Made by a program: the position numbers and the translations under genes
DNA from: an uncultured euryarchaeote
GTDB taxonomy: Archaea; Thermoplasmatota; Poseidoniia; Poseidoniales; Poseidoniaceae
Assembly: GCA_937911345.1 (NCBI GenBank)
Contig: CALDPP010000197.1
Location: 1-48,696, forward strand
DNA: 48,696 nt
Direction of reading: 5' to 3'
In this document: positions 18,072 through 28,148 of the stretch, in pieces
Layout of the letters: each line of letters starts with the position of its first letter
Numbering within the stretch: position 1 is the stretch's first letter
Notes under the pieces: model-generated
What the model was told of the DNA's origin: nothing
The model's input: the letters and a program-made list of their open reading frames with translations, nothing else
Database searches by the model: none

Positions 18072-19945
18072 CTAGATACTACATCAAGTCGAGAATTTCT
18101 ACCAATTTGGCCGCGTAATTGGTCTGCCCAAGCATCAAGTTCTATGTTTGATAATAGTACATAGTCGCCTTCATTTGCCATATCGTACTGGTGACCCCAA
18201 TCGTTTGACCAACCTGAAACCTTGATAGATTGCTTGCTATCGAAAATTACGAGGCCTTTACGGTGCCATTCTCGACCATTTTTGCCTATTCCTGAACGTT
18301 GGAATTTATACGCTAATTTACCAACAATATCCCATCTTGCTCTAAAATTGAGCAAATTATCAGAATAATCGATATCACCAGCAACATTAGTTAATTTACC
18401 AAGAGGATCTAACTTTACCGTTAATTCACCTCTATAATTTGAGGTAATTATTACATTTTCAAGATATATCAGATCATTTTTCTTTAATCCGTTAGGATAA
18501 TTCTGCTCCCCGTCTTGATTCATTGTAACTCTAAAATCTACTGTTGCGCGATTACCATCTTGAATTATTTTAATTTCTGGAGAGTCATTTTCTCGATAAT
18601 TTATCGAATCAATATTGGCACTAAGATTGAACCTTACAGTAAGTTGGTCAAATGGCACGGTATTGGTCTCTGTTGTTTTACCAGGAAGTTGGTAAAAGCC
18701 ATTAGGTTCTACATATTCAAGACCTTGACCTCCGGAACAAAATGAATTCCAATCACATCTGTCACACCTTTTTTCCTCTTTTGGCGACGCAGTTGGCACC
18801 CCACCTTCACTAAAACCCCTAACCGGCGAGGGATTAGCAGGATGCTTTTCTATAGACGTTTTTTGACCTTTTAATCGATGCCATAATTGCTCTAATTCGG
18901 CTTCCATGTTAGCCATCTCAATCTCCGTTGGATTCTTCACTGATTTTATGACGCCTGCACCGAGGTACCAAATTTCTAAGTCGGAAACCGTTTCTTTTTT
19001 GCCATGAGTTATCCACCAAAGCATAGCGTACATTCGAAGTTGTTCAACATAATCTCCGGATCTATCTCCAATTCCCTTACTTGCTTTGATGTCAACAATT
19101 TTAATCGAACCGTCCCATCGGTAAACCAAGTCATACTCGCCCTGAAACCAATAATTTGGATGTATTGCGTTCATACTAAATTGTCCTGATTCCGGTTCTA
19201 CAAACCAAGGCCTCGCAATCTCCCAAGCCTCAAGAATTGAAATTTTACCTTCTTTTGCTAACGGATGCTTGCTATTAATGGTAAATCCAAAACCATCAGG
19301 TGCCGGCCAATGTTCACGATGACCCGCACGCCATTTGGATAATACGGATTCATCAATACTCAAAAAGCACCTATTTACCTCATCTAAATGATATTTCAAA
19401 GCATTAAAACACATCTCAAGACAGTAATCAAACTTAACATCTGACCAATCACCAAATTTTCTCTCCTGCCTCTCCCAATCCTTCTGTGCAGCTAAAAGCG
19501 CAGATTTGAGATGCAATTTCATTCTTTCTTTTGCCCATATCTCAATTTCTTCCAATGTCCCTGGAATCTGATTTTCAGGTAATGGAATAATTCGATTTGC
19601 TGGCCAAGTTAGGTTCAATTCTCTAGAGGGTTTTCCATCCATGCCAATGGGGATTTTTGACAGCGTGTCTTGTGATGCATTTGACAGCAATAGAGATGGT
19701 GATTCCTTGAATGTTCGGCATATCGCTTCCTCTACTGCCCTGCCAACATATAGCACTGGAATTTGTTTAATTTTTAATTTCAAAACCTTCTCATAAAACC
19801 ACATTCTATTGCACGAATTATATGTGTTTACTTGACTCGCTGATAATCGATTGTAAGGACCAACCCCGTCAAGTTCAGAATTGATTTCAGACACCGGCAT
19901 AGGGATATGTTGATGCCTAACCCATTTCAATTCTACCTTAGTCAA
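18068..19945 (-). CDS. PD-(D/E)XK nuclease, Cas4/AddB-like with putative Fe-S cluster, C-terminal OB-like region
   Basis: SASQVNTYNSCNRMWFYEK; GEYDLVYRWDGSIKIVDIKAS...VEQLRMYAMLWW; CDRCDWNSFC (CxxCx5C). Confidence 0.8.
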   Translation of the reverse strand: MTKVELKWVRHQHIPMPVSEINSELDGVGPYNRLSASQVNTYNSCNRMWFYEKVLKLKIKQIPVLYVGRAVEEAICRTFKESPSLLLSNASQDTLSKIPIGMDGKPSRELNLTWPANRIIPLPENQIPGTLEEIEIWAKERMKLHLKSALLAAQKDWERQERKFGDWSDVKFDYCLEMCFNALKYHLDEVNRCFLSIDESVLSKWRAGHREHWPAPDGFGFTINSKHPLAKEGKISILEAWEIARPWFVEPESGQFSMNAIHPNYWFQGEYDLVYRWDGSIKIVDIKASKGIGDRSGDYVEQLRMYAMLWWITHGKKETVSDLEIWYLGAGVIKSVKNPTEIEMANMEAELEQLWHRLKGQKTSIEKHPANPSPVRGFSEGGVPTASPKEEKRCDRCDWNSFCSGGQGLEYVEPNGFYQLPGKTTETNTVPFDQLTVRFNLSANIDSINYRENDSPEIKIIQDGNRATVDFRVTMNQDGEQNYPNGLKKNDLIYLENVIITSNYRGELTVKLDPLGKLTNVAGDIDYSDNLLNFRARWDIVGKLAYKFQRSGIGKNGREWHRKGLVIFDSKQSIKVSGWSNDWGHQYDMANEGDYVLLSNIELDAWADQLRGQIGRNSRLDVVSS

Positions 19946-21662
19946 TGAGTGTGACTCTTGTTGAACGTTGGTCTATTCTCAATTGTGGCAAACCTGAACG
20001 CCAACCCAATTCTGCGGAGACTATCTTCAATTTATTTCCCGGCCTAATAGTAAGCATTTGACTAGTTATGCTGGAACCAAAGGCGACGACCTCTGCTACA
20101 TGTTCTCCATCCCAGATGTGTAAATTTAGCATCGACCATGGTTTTTCATCAAGCCTTACACCCTCTCGAAGCCCTATAGAAAGGACTACTCCTTCCACAT
20201 TTGCCCTAGTCCTCATCAGACCGATTCTAGTAATTTGATATTTGTCTGATTGATCATTATCGCTTGATTTTATTGAAATAATTTTACTCTTATTGTCCAA
20301 ATATAATCTGGGATTACCTCGCCAGACTCCTGGAAGAGCATCAATAATCATTACTTCACCATCTGAATAATCATGCAGTGAAGGATAAGCATTTGGCTCG
20401 CTCTCTTCGATTGTTATCTGCGTGCCTGAAACGCTGACCATTGCACCTAGGACAGGTTCTGAGTAATGATTTGGTAAAGGTCCCCATTGACCTGTAAATT
20501 TACCTTTAACATTGACTCGTGACTGAATCTCACCGATTTTTTGGCTTGGTGGAGAAAGGTTAACAGTAACTTCTTCCAAACTATTCAGAAATTCTATTCC
20601 AGAGTCCTCATCTCCAAATTTACACCAAAAACAGCCAGCTGAATCATTGCATGGTTCGGGATATTCATCTGGAAGTTTGGCTGGACCTTCACCTAAATCG
20701 AGCATTAACCTGTGTGTCTGTAAATACATATCTCCAAGTTTATCCATCTCCTTTTCAGTCGGAACCTCATATTGTATTCGAGAAGAATTATCTAGGTACC
20801 ATCCCTCTATACAATCAACCATTTCCTTTTGATGGGTTTCACGCCACAACCAAGCGTAGAAGTTTAACTGATGCTTTAGAGATTCAGCAAATTTTGAGCT
20901 TGGATTACCCGATTTGATATCAACTATTCTCGTTTTACCATCCCATCTTAGAACTAAGTCTAGTTCTCCTGCAGCCCAACCATCTGGATGAAACAATCTC
21001 TGTGGTTGATGTACTCGTGGATCCTTTACCCAAGGTCTAGCAATCTCCCATGATTCTATCCAATCTACTTCACTACCAGCTTCCTGCCATTGCATTGGTT
21101 CATCTTTTGACCAATTCCTCATTCCGAAATTCCTTACTTTGTCTGGAATAGGAAACAGGGGTTCTTCCCCCCATGCCGGACTAGGGACTGAGAATGGTGG
21201 TTTTCCAGATCTAAATTGTTCTAGGTACGGACCTCCGCCGGATTCATGACAACTTTCAACCTCTTCCAAAAACATATCAAGTCCATTTTTTATTTTCCTT
21301 GATAGTTCGGCGACATCCACATCATCCCAATTTTGTCCATCTTGTTTCCACAAGGTATTGTCCCAGTCATCTTTTCCATTATGATAACATTGTTCTGCTT
21401 CATGCTCAGCCAAACTGTAGCACCAATCTCTTAACTCTTCAAGTGAGCAAATACTTACAGGCCTCCTCATTAAGATTGAGCACAGTGAATCTTCAATTAC
21501 GATACCTAAAACTTGGGAGATAGACCTTGGTGAAGATAATCCTAACTTGTTGGATAGGAAAAATTGCCGTTTACAACGTAAGAACTTAGTCAGCGAAGAT
21601 GCAGAAATCCTTGTCCTTGTTCTGCTAAGTGGACCTCCAGAAGGCGGTGTTCCCATTGGCAT
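19938..21662 (-). CDS. PD-(D/E)XK nuclease, Cas4/AddB-like with putative Fe-S cluster, C-terminal OB-like region (paralogue of the neighbour)
   Basis: SASSLTKFLRCKRQFFLSNKL; GELDLVLRWDGKTRIVDIKSG...LKHQLNFYAWLWRE; CNDSAGCFWC; 8-bp overlap with the downstream paralogue. Confidence 0.8.
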   Translation of the reverse strand: MPMGTPPSGGPLSRTRTRISASSLTKFLRCKRQFFLSNKLGLSSPRSISQVLGIVIEDSLCSILMRRPVSICSLEELRDWCYSLAEHEAEQCYHNGKDDWDNTLWKQDGQNWDDVDVAELSRKIKNGLDMFLEEVESCHESGGGPYLEQFRSGKPPFSVPSPAWGEEPLFPIPDKVRNFGMRNWSKDEPMQWQEAGSEVDWIESWEIARPWVKDPRVHQPQRLFHPDGWAAGELDLVLRWDGKTRIVDIKSGNPSSKFAESLKHQLNFYAWLWRETHQKEMVDCIEGWYLDNSSRIQYEVPTEKEMDKLGDMYLQTHRLMLDLGEGPAKLPDEYPEPCNDSAGCFWCKFGDEDSGIEFLNSLEEVTVNLSPPSQKIGEIQSRVNVKGKFTGQWGPLPNHYSEPVLGAMVSVSGTQITIEESEPNAYPSLHDYSDGEVMIIDALPGVWRGNPRLYLDNKSKIISIKSSDNDQSDKYQITRIGLMRTRANVEGVVLSIGLREGVRLDEKPWSMLNLHIWDGEHVAEVVAFGSSITSQMLTIRPGNKLKIVSAELGWRSGLPQLRIDQRSTRVTLID

Positions 21663-21670
21663 GCTATCAC

Positions 21671-23452
21671 TTACCGGGAGTCAAATGAGTAGTAATCACC
21701 TGATGATTGTTGTTCTCGATCCTTTCTACTTTCTGGCTTGTTTATTCTTGGACGTTTAGAGTCGTGATCTCTTCTAAATGTAATATTTACATCTTTCAAA
21801 AATTGGTTCATCCCCTCACGCAGTGGGAATGGGCCATTGGCGGTGCCTTGTTCACCACCAACTCCATCAAAAACCAATAATGAATCACTCAAGATATCGA
21901 TAAAGTATACGTCGTGATCAATAACAAATGCCGACTTTTCGTTTGACTCCATAGTTCTGCGAATTGCTTTCGCAGCTTCCATTCTTGCATTTGCATCTAG
22001 ATGAGCCGAAGGTTCATCCAAAAGATATAGGTCAGCTTCCCTGCCTAGACAAATAGCAATTGATACAGCTTGTCTTTCACCACCTGACAATTTCTTGACC
22101 CGTTTCGCCAATAACTGATCAACCCCCAATGCTTTGATTACATTTACATTGAATTCGCCACTACGCCATCGAGCACCAATTTCACTGTCAAGCCATAACT
22201 GGACACTACAATCTATGTCAACATCAATGTGTTGAGGCTTGTAGGAAATTGTTGGTTGTTGTCCAACCCAACCCGAATCATATTCCATTTCACCGGCTAG
22301 TATCTTTATCATGGTGGATTTTCCAGTACCATTTGGACCTACAACGCCAACAACTTCCGAACGGTGGACTTTACCCTCGCCGCTTGAAAATTTAAAATCG
22401 CCAAGTTGCTTTTCCAAAGAGTTCCAAGAAATTATCTCGTTACCAATTTCTGGAACACGGTCTCTATGATTAAGAAACTGAATAGGTTTACTTCTTATTC
22501 TGACATTTTGTTCTGGTAGGAATCCATCTAGATATGTGTTTATTGCTTGTCTAGTAGATCGTGCCGGCGTAAATATACCAAATGCTCCTTTTTTACCATA
22601 AACAATGTGAATTAAATCTGCTAGAACGTCTAAAACGGCAATGTCGTGTTCAATAACAATTACCCGTTTAGATTCTGATAACTCTTGAATTATCTTTACC
22701 ATTCTCATTCGTTCATGTATATCCAAATAAGATGAGGGTTCATCAAAGAAATAAACATCTGCTTCTCTAAGAATTGTTGCACAAATCGCCATCCGTTGTA
22801 ATTCACCTCCAGACAACTGTTGTATCTGACGATCAAGTAGGTGGTATATGCCTAATTTTTGCGTCATTTGATCAAGAATTTTTCGCTCATCAACTTTTGA
22901 AAGCAAGTCCTTTACGCTACCTTTGACTCTTTTTGGCAATTTGTCTACGTTTTGGGGTTTTACTGCAACTTTTATTTTACCATCCTTGACAGCAATAAGG
23001 AAATCTCTTAATTCGCCCCTGGGCAATGATTCAATAATATCATCCCAATCTGGATCTTTGTTTGTCCAGTCACCGAGATTTGGCACAACTCTTCCTGATA
23101 GTGAATTAATAGCTGTTGATTTACCCATTCCGTTAGGACCTAAAATTCCAACAACACTATCCTTTGACGGTGTAGGAAGTCGAAATAATCGAAACCCATT
23201 GAGTGAGTATCTGTGAACCATATCAGTTTCCAATTCGCTTGGTAACTGCTCAATGATTAATGCATCATGTGGACATTTATTGATGCAAATACCACAGCCG
23301 ATGCAGAGACTTTCAGAAATATGAGGCTTCCCCGTCTTTTCGTCCATTACGATACATTCTTGTCCGTTTCTAACAGGTGGACAAAATACTTGACATTCGT
23401 CATTGCACTTCTTAGGTTGACAATTGTCCTCCTTTAGTACAGCAACTCTCAT
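21671..23452 (-). CDS. Ribosome recycling ATPase ABCE1/Rli1
   Basis: N-terminal ferredoxin domain (CPPVRNGQECI...CIGCGICINKCPHDAL), two ABC domains (GPNGMGKST, QLSGGELQRM; GPNGTGKST, KLSGGERQAV). Confidence 0.96.
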   Translation of the reverse strand: MRVAVLKEDNCQPKKCNDECQVFCPPVRNGQECIVMDEKTGKPHISESLCIGCGICINKCPHDALIIEQLPSELETDMVHRYSLNGFRLFRLPTPSKDSVVGILGPNGMGKSTAINSLSGRVVPNLGDWTNKDPDWDDIIESLPRGELRDFLIAVKDGKIKVAVKPQNVDKLPKRVKGSVKDLLSKVDERKILDQMTQKLGIYHLLDRQIQQLSGGELQRMAICATILREADVYFFDEPSSYLDIHERMRMVKIIQELSESKRVIVIEHDIAVLDVLADLIHIVYGKKGAFGIFTPARSTRQAINTYLDGFLPEQNVRIRSKPIQFLNHRDRVPEIGNEIISWNSLEKQLGDFKFSSGEGKVHRSEVVGVVGPNGTGKSTMIKILAGEMEYDSGWVGQQPTISYKPQHIDVDIDCSVQLWLDSEIGARWRSGEFNVNVIKALGVDQLLAKRVKKLSGGERQAVSIAICLGREADLYLLDEPSAHLDANARMEAAKAIRRTMESNEKSAFVIDHDVYFIDILSDSLLVFDGVGGEQGTANGPFPLREGMNQFLKDVNITFRRDHDSKRPRINKPESRKDREQQSSGDYYSFDSR

Positions 23453-23534
23453 ACCCTCTCACCTAATCTTCGCTAACGCTATCACTTATTGAATCAATGC
23501 AACAAAGCTGCTAAAATGCAGCCTTTTAATTTGC

Positions 23535-24074
23535 TCAAACCAAGCCCTTTAGATGCTCTCGGCCCTTGACAAGTTTGATACTACAAGGTGTTGGGAACTT
23601 CATACTAGCCTTTCTAAGTGCGTCTCTAGCCGTTAGATAGAATTCTGGTGTTACTTGTATAGAAATGACTCTCTGCCCTCTTTTTACCCTTGCTGCTGTT
23701 CCAACATTCTTACCAAATGCGCACCTCATACCTTGGGAAACACGGTCTGCACCTGCACCGGTGGCTTGCTTGTTCTCTCTTAGAACATGATGGGGGTAAG
23801 TGTGTACTCTCAAAGCATAACCCTGGGCACCTGCACTCTTTCTTATTGTCGAGTTGGAAATTACACGAGCCGCTTCCAGTGCAGTGTGTCTAATCTGACA
23901 GTCATTATCTGCAGTCAATTCGATTACTACTTCAAACTGACCTGTCTCCGCAGCACGGCGGTTTCCAACGTGAAACTGATGAATTCTGTTATTTGGGACA
24001 CCGCCGATATACTTGCGTCTTGTATATGCAGGACCCTTCAATCTTCGGTACATTGATGCTGGTTTACGTGCCAT
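23535..24074 (-). CDS. rpl10e: 50S ribosomal protein L10e
   Basis: MARKPASMYRRLKGPAYTRRKYIGGVPNNRIHQFHVGN...GMRCAFGKNVGTAARVKRGQRVISI; start at ATG 24074 with GGAGGT upstream (tracked ORF starts 24128). Confidence 0.95.
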   Translation of the reverse strand: MARKPASMYRRLKGPAYTRRKYIGGVPNNRIHQFHVGNRRAAETGQFEVVIELTADNDCQIRHTALEAARVISNSTIRKSAGAQGYALRVHTYPHHVLRENKQATGAGADRVSQGMRCAFGKNVGTAARVKRGQRVISIQVTPEFYLTARDALRKASMKFPTPCSIKLVKGREHLKGLV

Positions 24075-24222
24075 GTGATACCTCCAAGCATCCTTCCGAA
24101 TCATGCTCCCTTTATGATTTCTCCGCATGACTATATCTCAAGAAATAAGTAAAAATTCCCACATCCTCTGCAAGAATAAAATGCTAGATATTCCAACAAT
24201 GGTTTGAGGGGAAGTAATTTTC

Positions 24223-25410
24223 ATGTGGCGTAATATGCTGAAGCAGGAATCTGAGCATCAGTGGATTGCTATCGCAGGATTTTTTGTATTCATCATTATT
24301 GGAGCCATATTCATCAAAGGAACCAGTCACATACCTGGTGTGGATTTAATTGAAAACGAACTGGGTACAGAATATAGAATAATGGATTCTAAGTACGCTG
24401 ACGAAGACAATTCTTTCATGCTAACATACACAAGCGGAGAATTTGAGTATCTCGCTGTTAATTCAGGAAACAAGGAAGTGTTAATTGATTCAAATTCAGA
24501 CATTGATGCAGGCAGCATTTCCGGAATTACAATGATTGATAATGGTAGTGTGTTGATTGCTAACGGAGGAAATAACGCCTATTTGATTGATGATTCAAAC
24601 ATATCTACCTTTGAAATAAACTTTGGTCAAGATAATTTTTCCTTGGCTCAAATAGAACAATCTAATGATTACTCTGACCTATTTCTCTTGATAACCACAG
24701 AAAACGATAACCTTCAAGGCATTAGAGGATTGAATGCCTCAGGCATTACCAGTTCCAGCACTCCAAACAACGAGAATGTTCGTTGGGATAGCGTATCTCA
24801 TGTATCAACTGGCAAGTGGATAGCTACTGGAGTTTACAATACTCCAGTGACATCAGGTGACCAAAGTCCAGCTGCTCCAGACATGAAGCCTGTATGGGCA
24901 ACCATTCTTTGGGATGGCGGTCACACCGCACCAATGATTGAAAACATCAAAATTGGCCTATTTGGTGAATATCATTCAATGATAAAACTCAATCATAATC
25001 ATGTAATAATCGCCGGAACGCATGAGACTATTTTGTTAAATCATAGATCTGGAAGCGCGATAAATATCGACTATTCTAGCGTTGCGGGCCTATCTGACAA
25101 CTGCAACAGTGCTTGGTTATTCAACGGTAAAGATTCAAATTCTGTATTAAGATTTGAAGGCACCTCGTGGGATATTGAAGAACTCCCTCATCAGATTCCA
25201 ATAAACATAGAGGCCAGTGGCTTTGATGGAAATACCATCTATTTGCATGGAATGGACGATAACGGAAATTCAAAAACATTAACATTTGATACTTCTGCAG
25301 TTGGTTCTATAGAATCTGGTAGTGGATTCATAAATTTAGCATTCATTATTGTTTCATTGATAATGTTCACCATAATGGCAGTAAATGTTCTAGACAAATT
25401 TAGAAAGTAA
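24223..25410 (+). CDS. Membrane-anchored beta-propeller-like protein
   Basis: N-terminal TM (WIAIAGFFVFIIIGAIFI), propeller-like repeats, C-terminal TM (FINLAFIIVSLIMFTIMAVNVL). Confidence 0.65.
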   Translation: MWRNMLKQESEHQWIAIAGFFVFIIIGAIFIKGTSHIPGVDLIENELGTEYRIMDSKYADEDNSFMLTYTSGEFEYLAVNSGNKEVLIDSNSDIDAGSISGITMIDNGSVLIANGGNNAYLIDDSNISTFEINFGQDNFSLAQIEQSNDYSDLFLLITTENDNLQGIRGLNASGITSSSTPNNENVRWDSVSHVSTGKWIATGVYNTPVTSGDQSPAAPDMKPVWATILWDGGHTAPMIENIKIGLFGEYHSMIKLNHNHVIIAGTHETILLNHRSGSAINIDYSSVAGLSDNCNSAWLFNGKDSNSVLRFEGTSWDIEELPHQIPINIEASGFDGNTIYLHGMDDNGNSKTLTFDTSAVGSIESGSGFINLAFIIVSLIMFTIMAVNVLDKFRK

Positions 25411-25493
25411 TTATCACTGAAACACTGATTATTTGTCAAATGTCTTGACAACCTTCATTTGCTATGGTCTGTGACCACTAAACCCTGCGATGT

Positions 25494-28148
25494 GTGGTGA
25501 CTCAATTGTCGAAGAGAACTATGATGGATCAATTCATGGAAATTAAGCATGAAAATCCGGGTACAATTCTTTTCTTTCGCATGGGAGATTTTTATGAATT
25601 ATTTCATGAAGATGCAGAAATCGCAGCCCCCGTACTAGGTCTTGCCCTCACCTCTCGCGATAAAAACGCAGAAAATCCTATCCCAATGGCTGGTTTTCCA
25701 TGGCATGCTTTAGAAGATAATCTTAGAATTATGCTAAAGTCAGGATTTAAGGTAACCGTTGCAGAACAAGAACAAGAGTTGAGGGAAGGTGCAAAATTAC
25801 TAGAGAGAGTTGTCACTAGAATTTATACCCCTGGTAGTTTGTATGAGGAATCCTTACTTTCTACAAATGACCGTTCCGTTCTTTGCTCAATAGTATTAGC
25901 TAAATCGTCTCTAGGCATGGCTATTATAGACTCATCAACTGGTGAGTCATGGGCCTCTACTTGGAATGATGATACACGATTCAGCAGCTTAGAAGATGAA
26001 TTGTTGCGATGGAATCCCGCAGAAATAATCATTTCACCAAAAGACTCAGAAAATGATAACTTATGTGCAATTTTCGCTAATCTAACTAATTGTGTTATCT
26101 CTCAACATAACGTAAACAAAAAGCGCAGAATAGAAAGATTAGAAACTATGCTCGAAGTTTCTGATCTGGGACACCTTGATCTAGACAGTTCACCACTGTC
26201 AATTGACGCTGCAGGGTTTGCTGCTGATTATCTTGCTCAAGTCCATTTCAAGGAAGACATACCAATCAGAGATTTACAGATTGTTGAAGATACTGGGCAC
26301 CTTGTAGTCGACCAAACAACACTTAGAAATCTTGAGATTACCAGCACGCTTTCGGGTGAATACGAAGGCAGCCTAATATCCAGCATGAATTATTGCCGAA
26401 CTGCTATGGGTAGAAGACAACTGAAAACTTGGTTACTTAGACCATTATATCAAAAAGAAGCAATAGAATTACGTCATAATGCCGTAAAAATACTGAAATC
26501 ATCATCAAAGAGATTAGATATGCTCCGTCAAAATTTAACTGGTTTAAGGGATTTAGAAAGACTAGCGACACAACTAGCATACAACAGAAGTAATGCAAGA
26601 GATTTATTGGCAACTGCACTTGCTCTAGAAAGAATGCCTGCAATTATGCAAATCTGCTCAGAGACTAATGATGTACTCCTTTCACATTTGAGCGATGAAC
26701 TTAGTTGTTTATCAGATATGGCTGAAGATATATTTAGAACATTAAATGATGAATTACCACTAAGTCTGAGAGATGGTGGTCTGATTAGGAATGGAGTGAA
26801 TTCAGAACTTGACGAGTTGAGAGTTGTTTCTTCTGGTGGCTATGAATGGTTCAAAGAACTTGAGAATAAACTTCGCAATGAATTAGAAATACCATCTCTA
26901 AAAGTTAAGTCTAACCGTCAAATTGGTTGGTTTATTGAAGTGACTAATTCTCATCTTGAGAAAGTACCAAAAGAGTGGATAAGAAAGCAACAGATGACTA
27001 ATGGGTCAAGATATACCACCGAAGAAATTGTTGAAAGAGATGATCTTTTGATGACGGCTGATTCAAAAATAAAGCAGATAGAATATACCTTGTTCCAAAA
27101 TTTAAGGGATTCATGCAGAAAAAACTCTGCAACCCTAGCAACTATTGCTGGAAAGGTTGCTGGAATCGACGTTCTGCAGTGCTTTGCAACAGTAGCAAGA
27201 AAAAGAAACTGGAGTAAACCGAAAATAGTAACAGAATCTATAATTCAAATAAAACAATCAAGACACCCTGTTCTAGAGCAGGTTCATGGTTTTGTTGCTA
27301 ATGATATCAACATGGACAAGAAGAATAGGTTTTTGTTAATCACTGGCCCCAATATGGGTGGTAAATCGACCTACCTAAGAACTGCTGCACTAATTTCAAT
27401 ACTGGCACAATCTGGAAGTTATGTTCCAGCTGAGAGTGCTAAACTAGGCCTAGTTGACCGAATTTTCACAAGAGTAGGGGCAAGTGACGACCTAAAGAGG
27501 GGGCGTTCTACTTTCATGATGGAAATGATTGAGGTTGCTCATATCTTAAAGAAAGCAACAAATAACTCCCTTGTTTTACTAGATGAGATAGGTAGAGGAA
27601 CCTCAACTTTTGATGGATTATCAATCGCATGGTCAGTAACAGAGGACATATCCAAGAGAATTAACTCGAGAACTCTATTTGCTACACACTATCATCAACT
27701 TGTTGGGTTAGAAGACGATATTGAAACACTAAAGAATGTTCATGTTCAAGTCTCTCAGGTAGATGGAAAATTGAAATTCCTACACACCATTGCTGATGGT
27801 CCATGTGACGATTCTTACGGAATTCAAGTTGCCGCTTTAGCCGGCCTTCCAAGAAGTGTAGTTGAAAGGGCTACTGACCTTTTGCAGTTTCTAGAAAAGC
27901 AGGCTAATGGTGCAAAAGCAGGAGAATCTGGTTCTCCAACTGCTAGAGATATTGGACAAACTAGTTTGATGAGTTATTTTGCTGCAGCATCATTAGCAAA
28001 CAATCAAAGTAAGGAAACACCTACATCGCTAGAAGATACGGAATTATTTAGTTACATAAAAACATTGAATTTGGACGAAATGTCACCGAAGCAGGCAATT
28101 GATGCTCTTTATGAAGCAAAATCTTTGTTGGAGGATTCTTATGATTAA
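25494..28148 (+). CDS. mutS: DNA mismatch repair protein MutS (MutS1 type)
   Basis: TILFFRMGDFYELFHEDA (Phe-X-Glu), ITGPNMGGKSTYLRT, LLDEIGRGTSTFDGLSIAW, FATHYHQL. Confidence 0.96.
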   Translation: MVTQLSKRTMMDQFMEIKHENPGTILFFRMGDFYELFHEDAEIAAPVLGLALTSRDKNAENPIPMAGFPWHALEDNLRIMLKSGFKVTVAEQEQELREGAKLLERVVTRIYTPGSLYEESLLSTNDRSVLCSIVLAKSSLGMAIIDSSTGESWASTWNDDTRFSSLEDELLRWNPAEIIISPKDSENDNLCAIFANLTNCVISQHNVNKKRRIERLETMLEVSDLGHLDLDSSPLSIDAAGFAADYLAQVHFKEDIPIRDLQIVEDTGHLVVDQTTLRNLEITSTLSGEYEGSLISSMNYCRTAMGRRQLKTWLLRPLYQKEAIELRHNAVKILKSSSKRLDMLRQNLTGLRDLERLATQLAYNRSNARDLLATALALERMPAIMQICSETNDVLLSHLSDELSCLSDMAEDIFRTLNDELPLSLRDGGLIRNGVNSELDELRVVSSGGYEWFKELENKLRNELEIPSLKVKSNRQIGWFIEVTNSHLEKVPKEWIRKQQMTNGSRYTTEEIVERDDLLMTADSKIKQIEYTLFQNLRDSCRKNSATLATIAGKVAGIDVLQCFATVARKRNWSKPKIVTESIIQIKQSRHPVLEQVHGFVANDINMDKKNRFLLITGPNMGGKSTYLRTAALISILAQSGSYVPAESAKLGLVDRIFTRVGASDDLKRGRSTFMMEMIEVAHILKKATNNSLVLLDEIGRGTSTFDGLSIAWSVTEDISKRINSRTLFATHYHQLVGLEDDIETLKNVHVQVSQVDGKLKFLHTIADGPCDDSYGIQVAALAGLPRSVVERATDLLQFLEKQANGAKAGESGSPTARDIGQTSLMSYFAAASLANNQSKETPTSLEDTELFSYIKTLNLDEMSPKQAIDALYEAKSLLEDSYD

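Noticed and set aside
18068-21662. CRISPR-Cas locus suggested by Cas4-like nucleases
   Set aside because: No Cas1/Cas2, no effector genes and no repeat-spacer array visible in the window.
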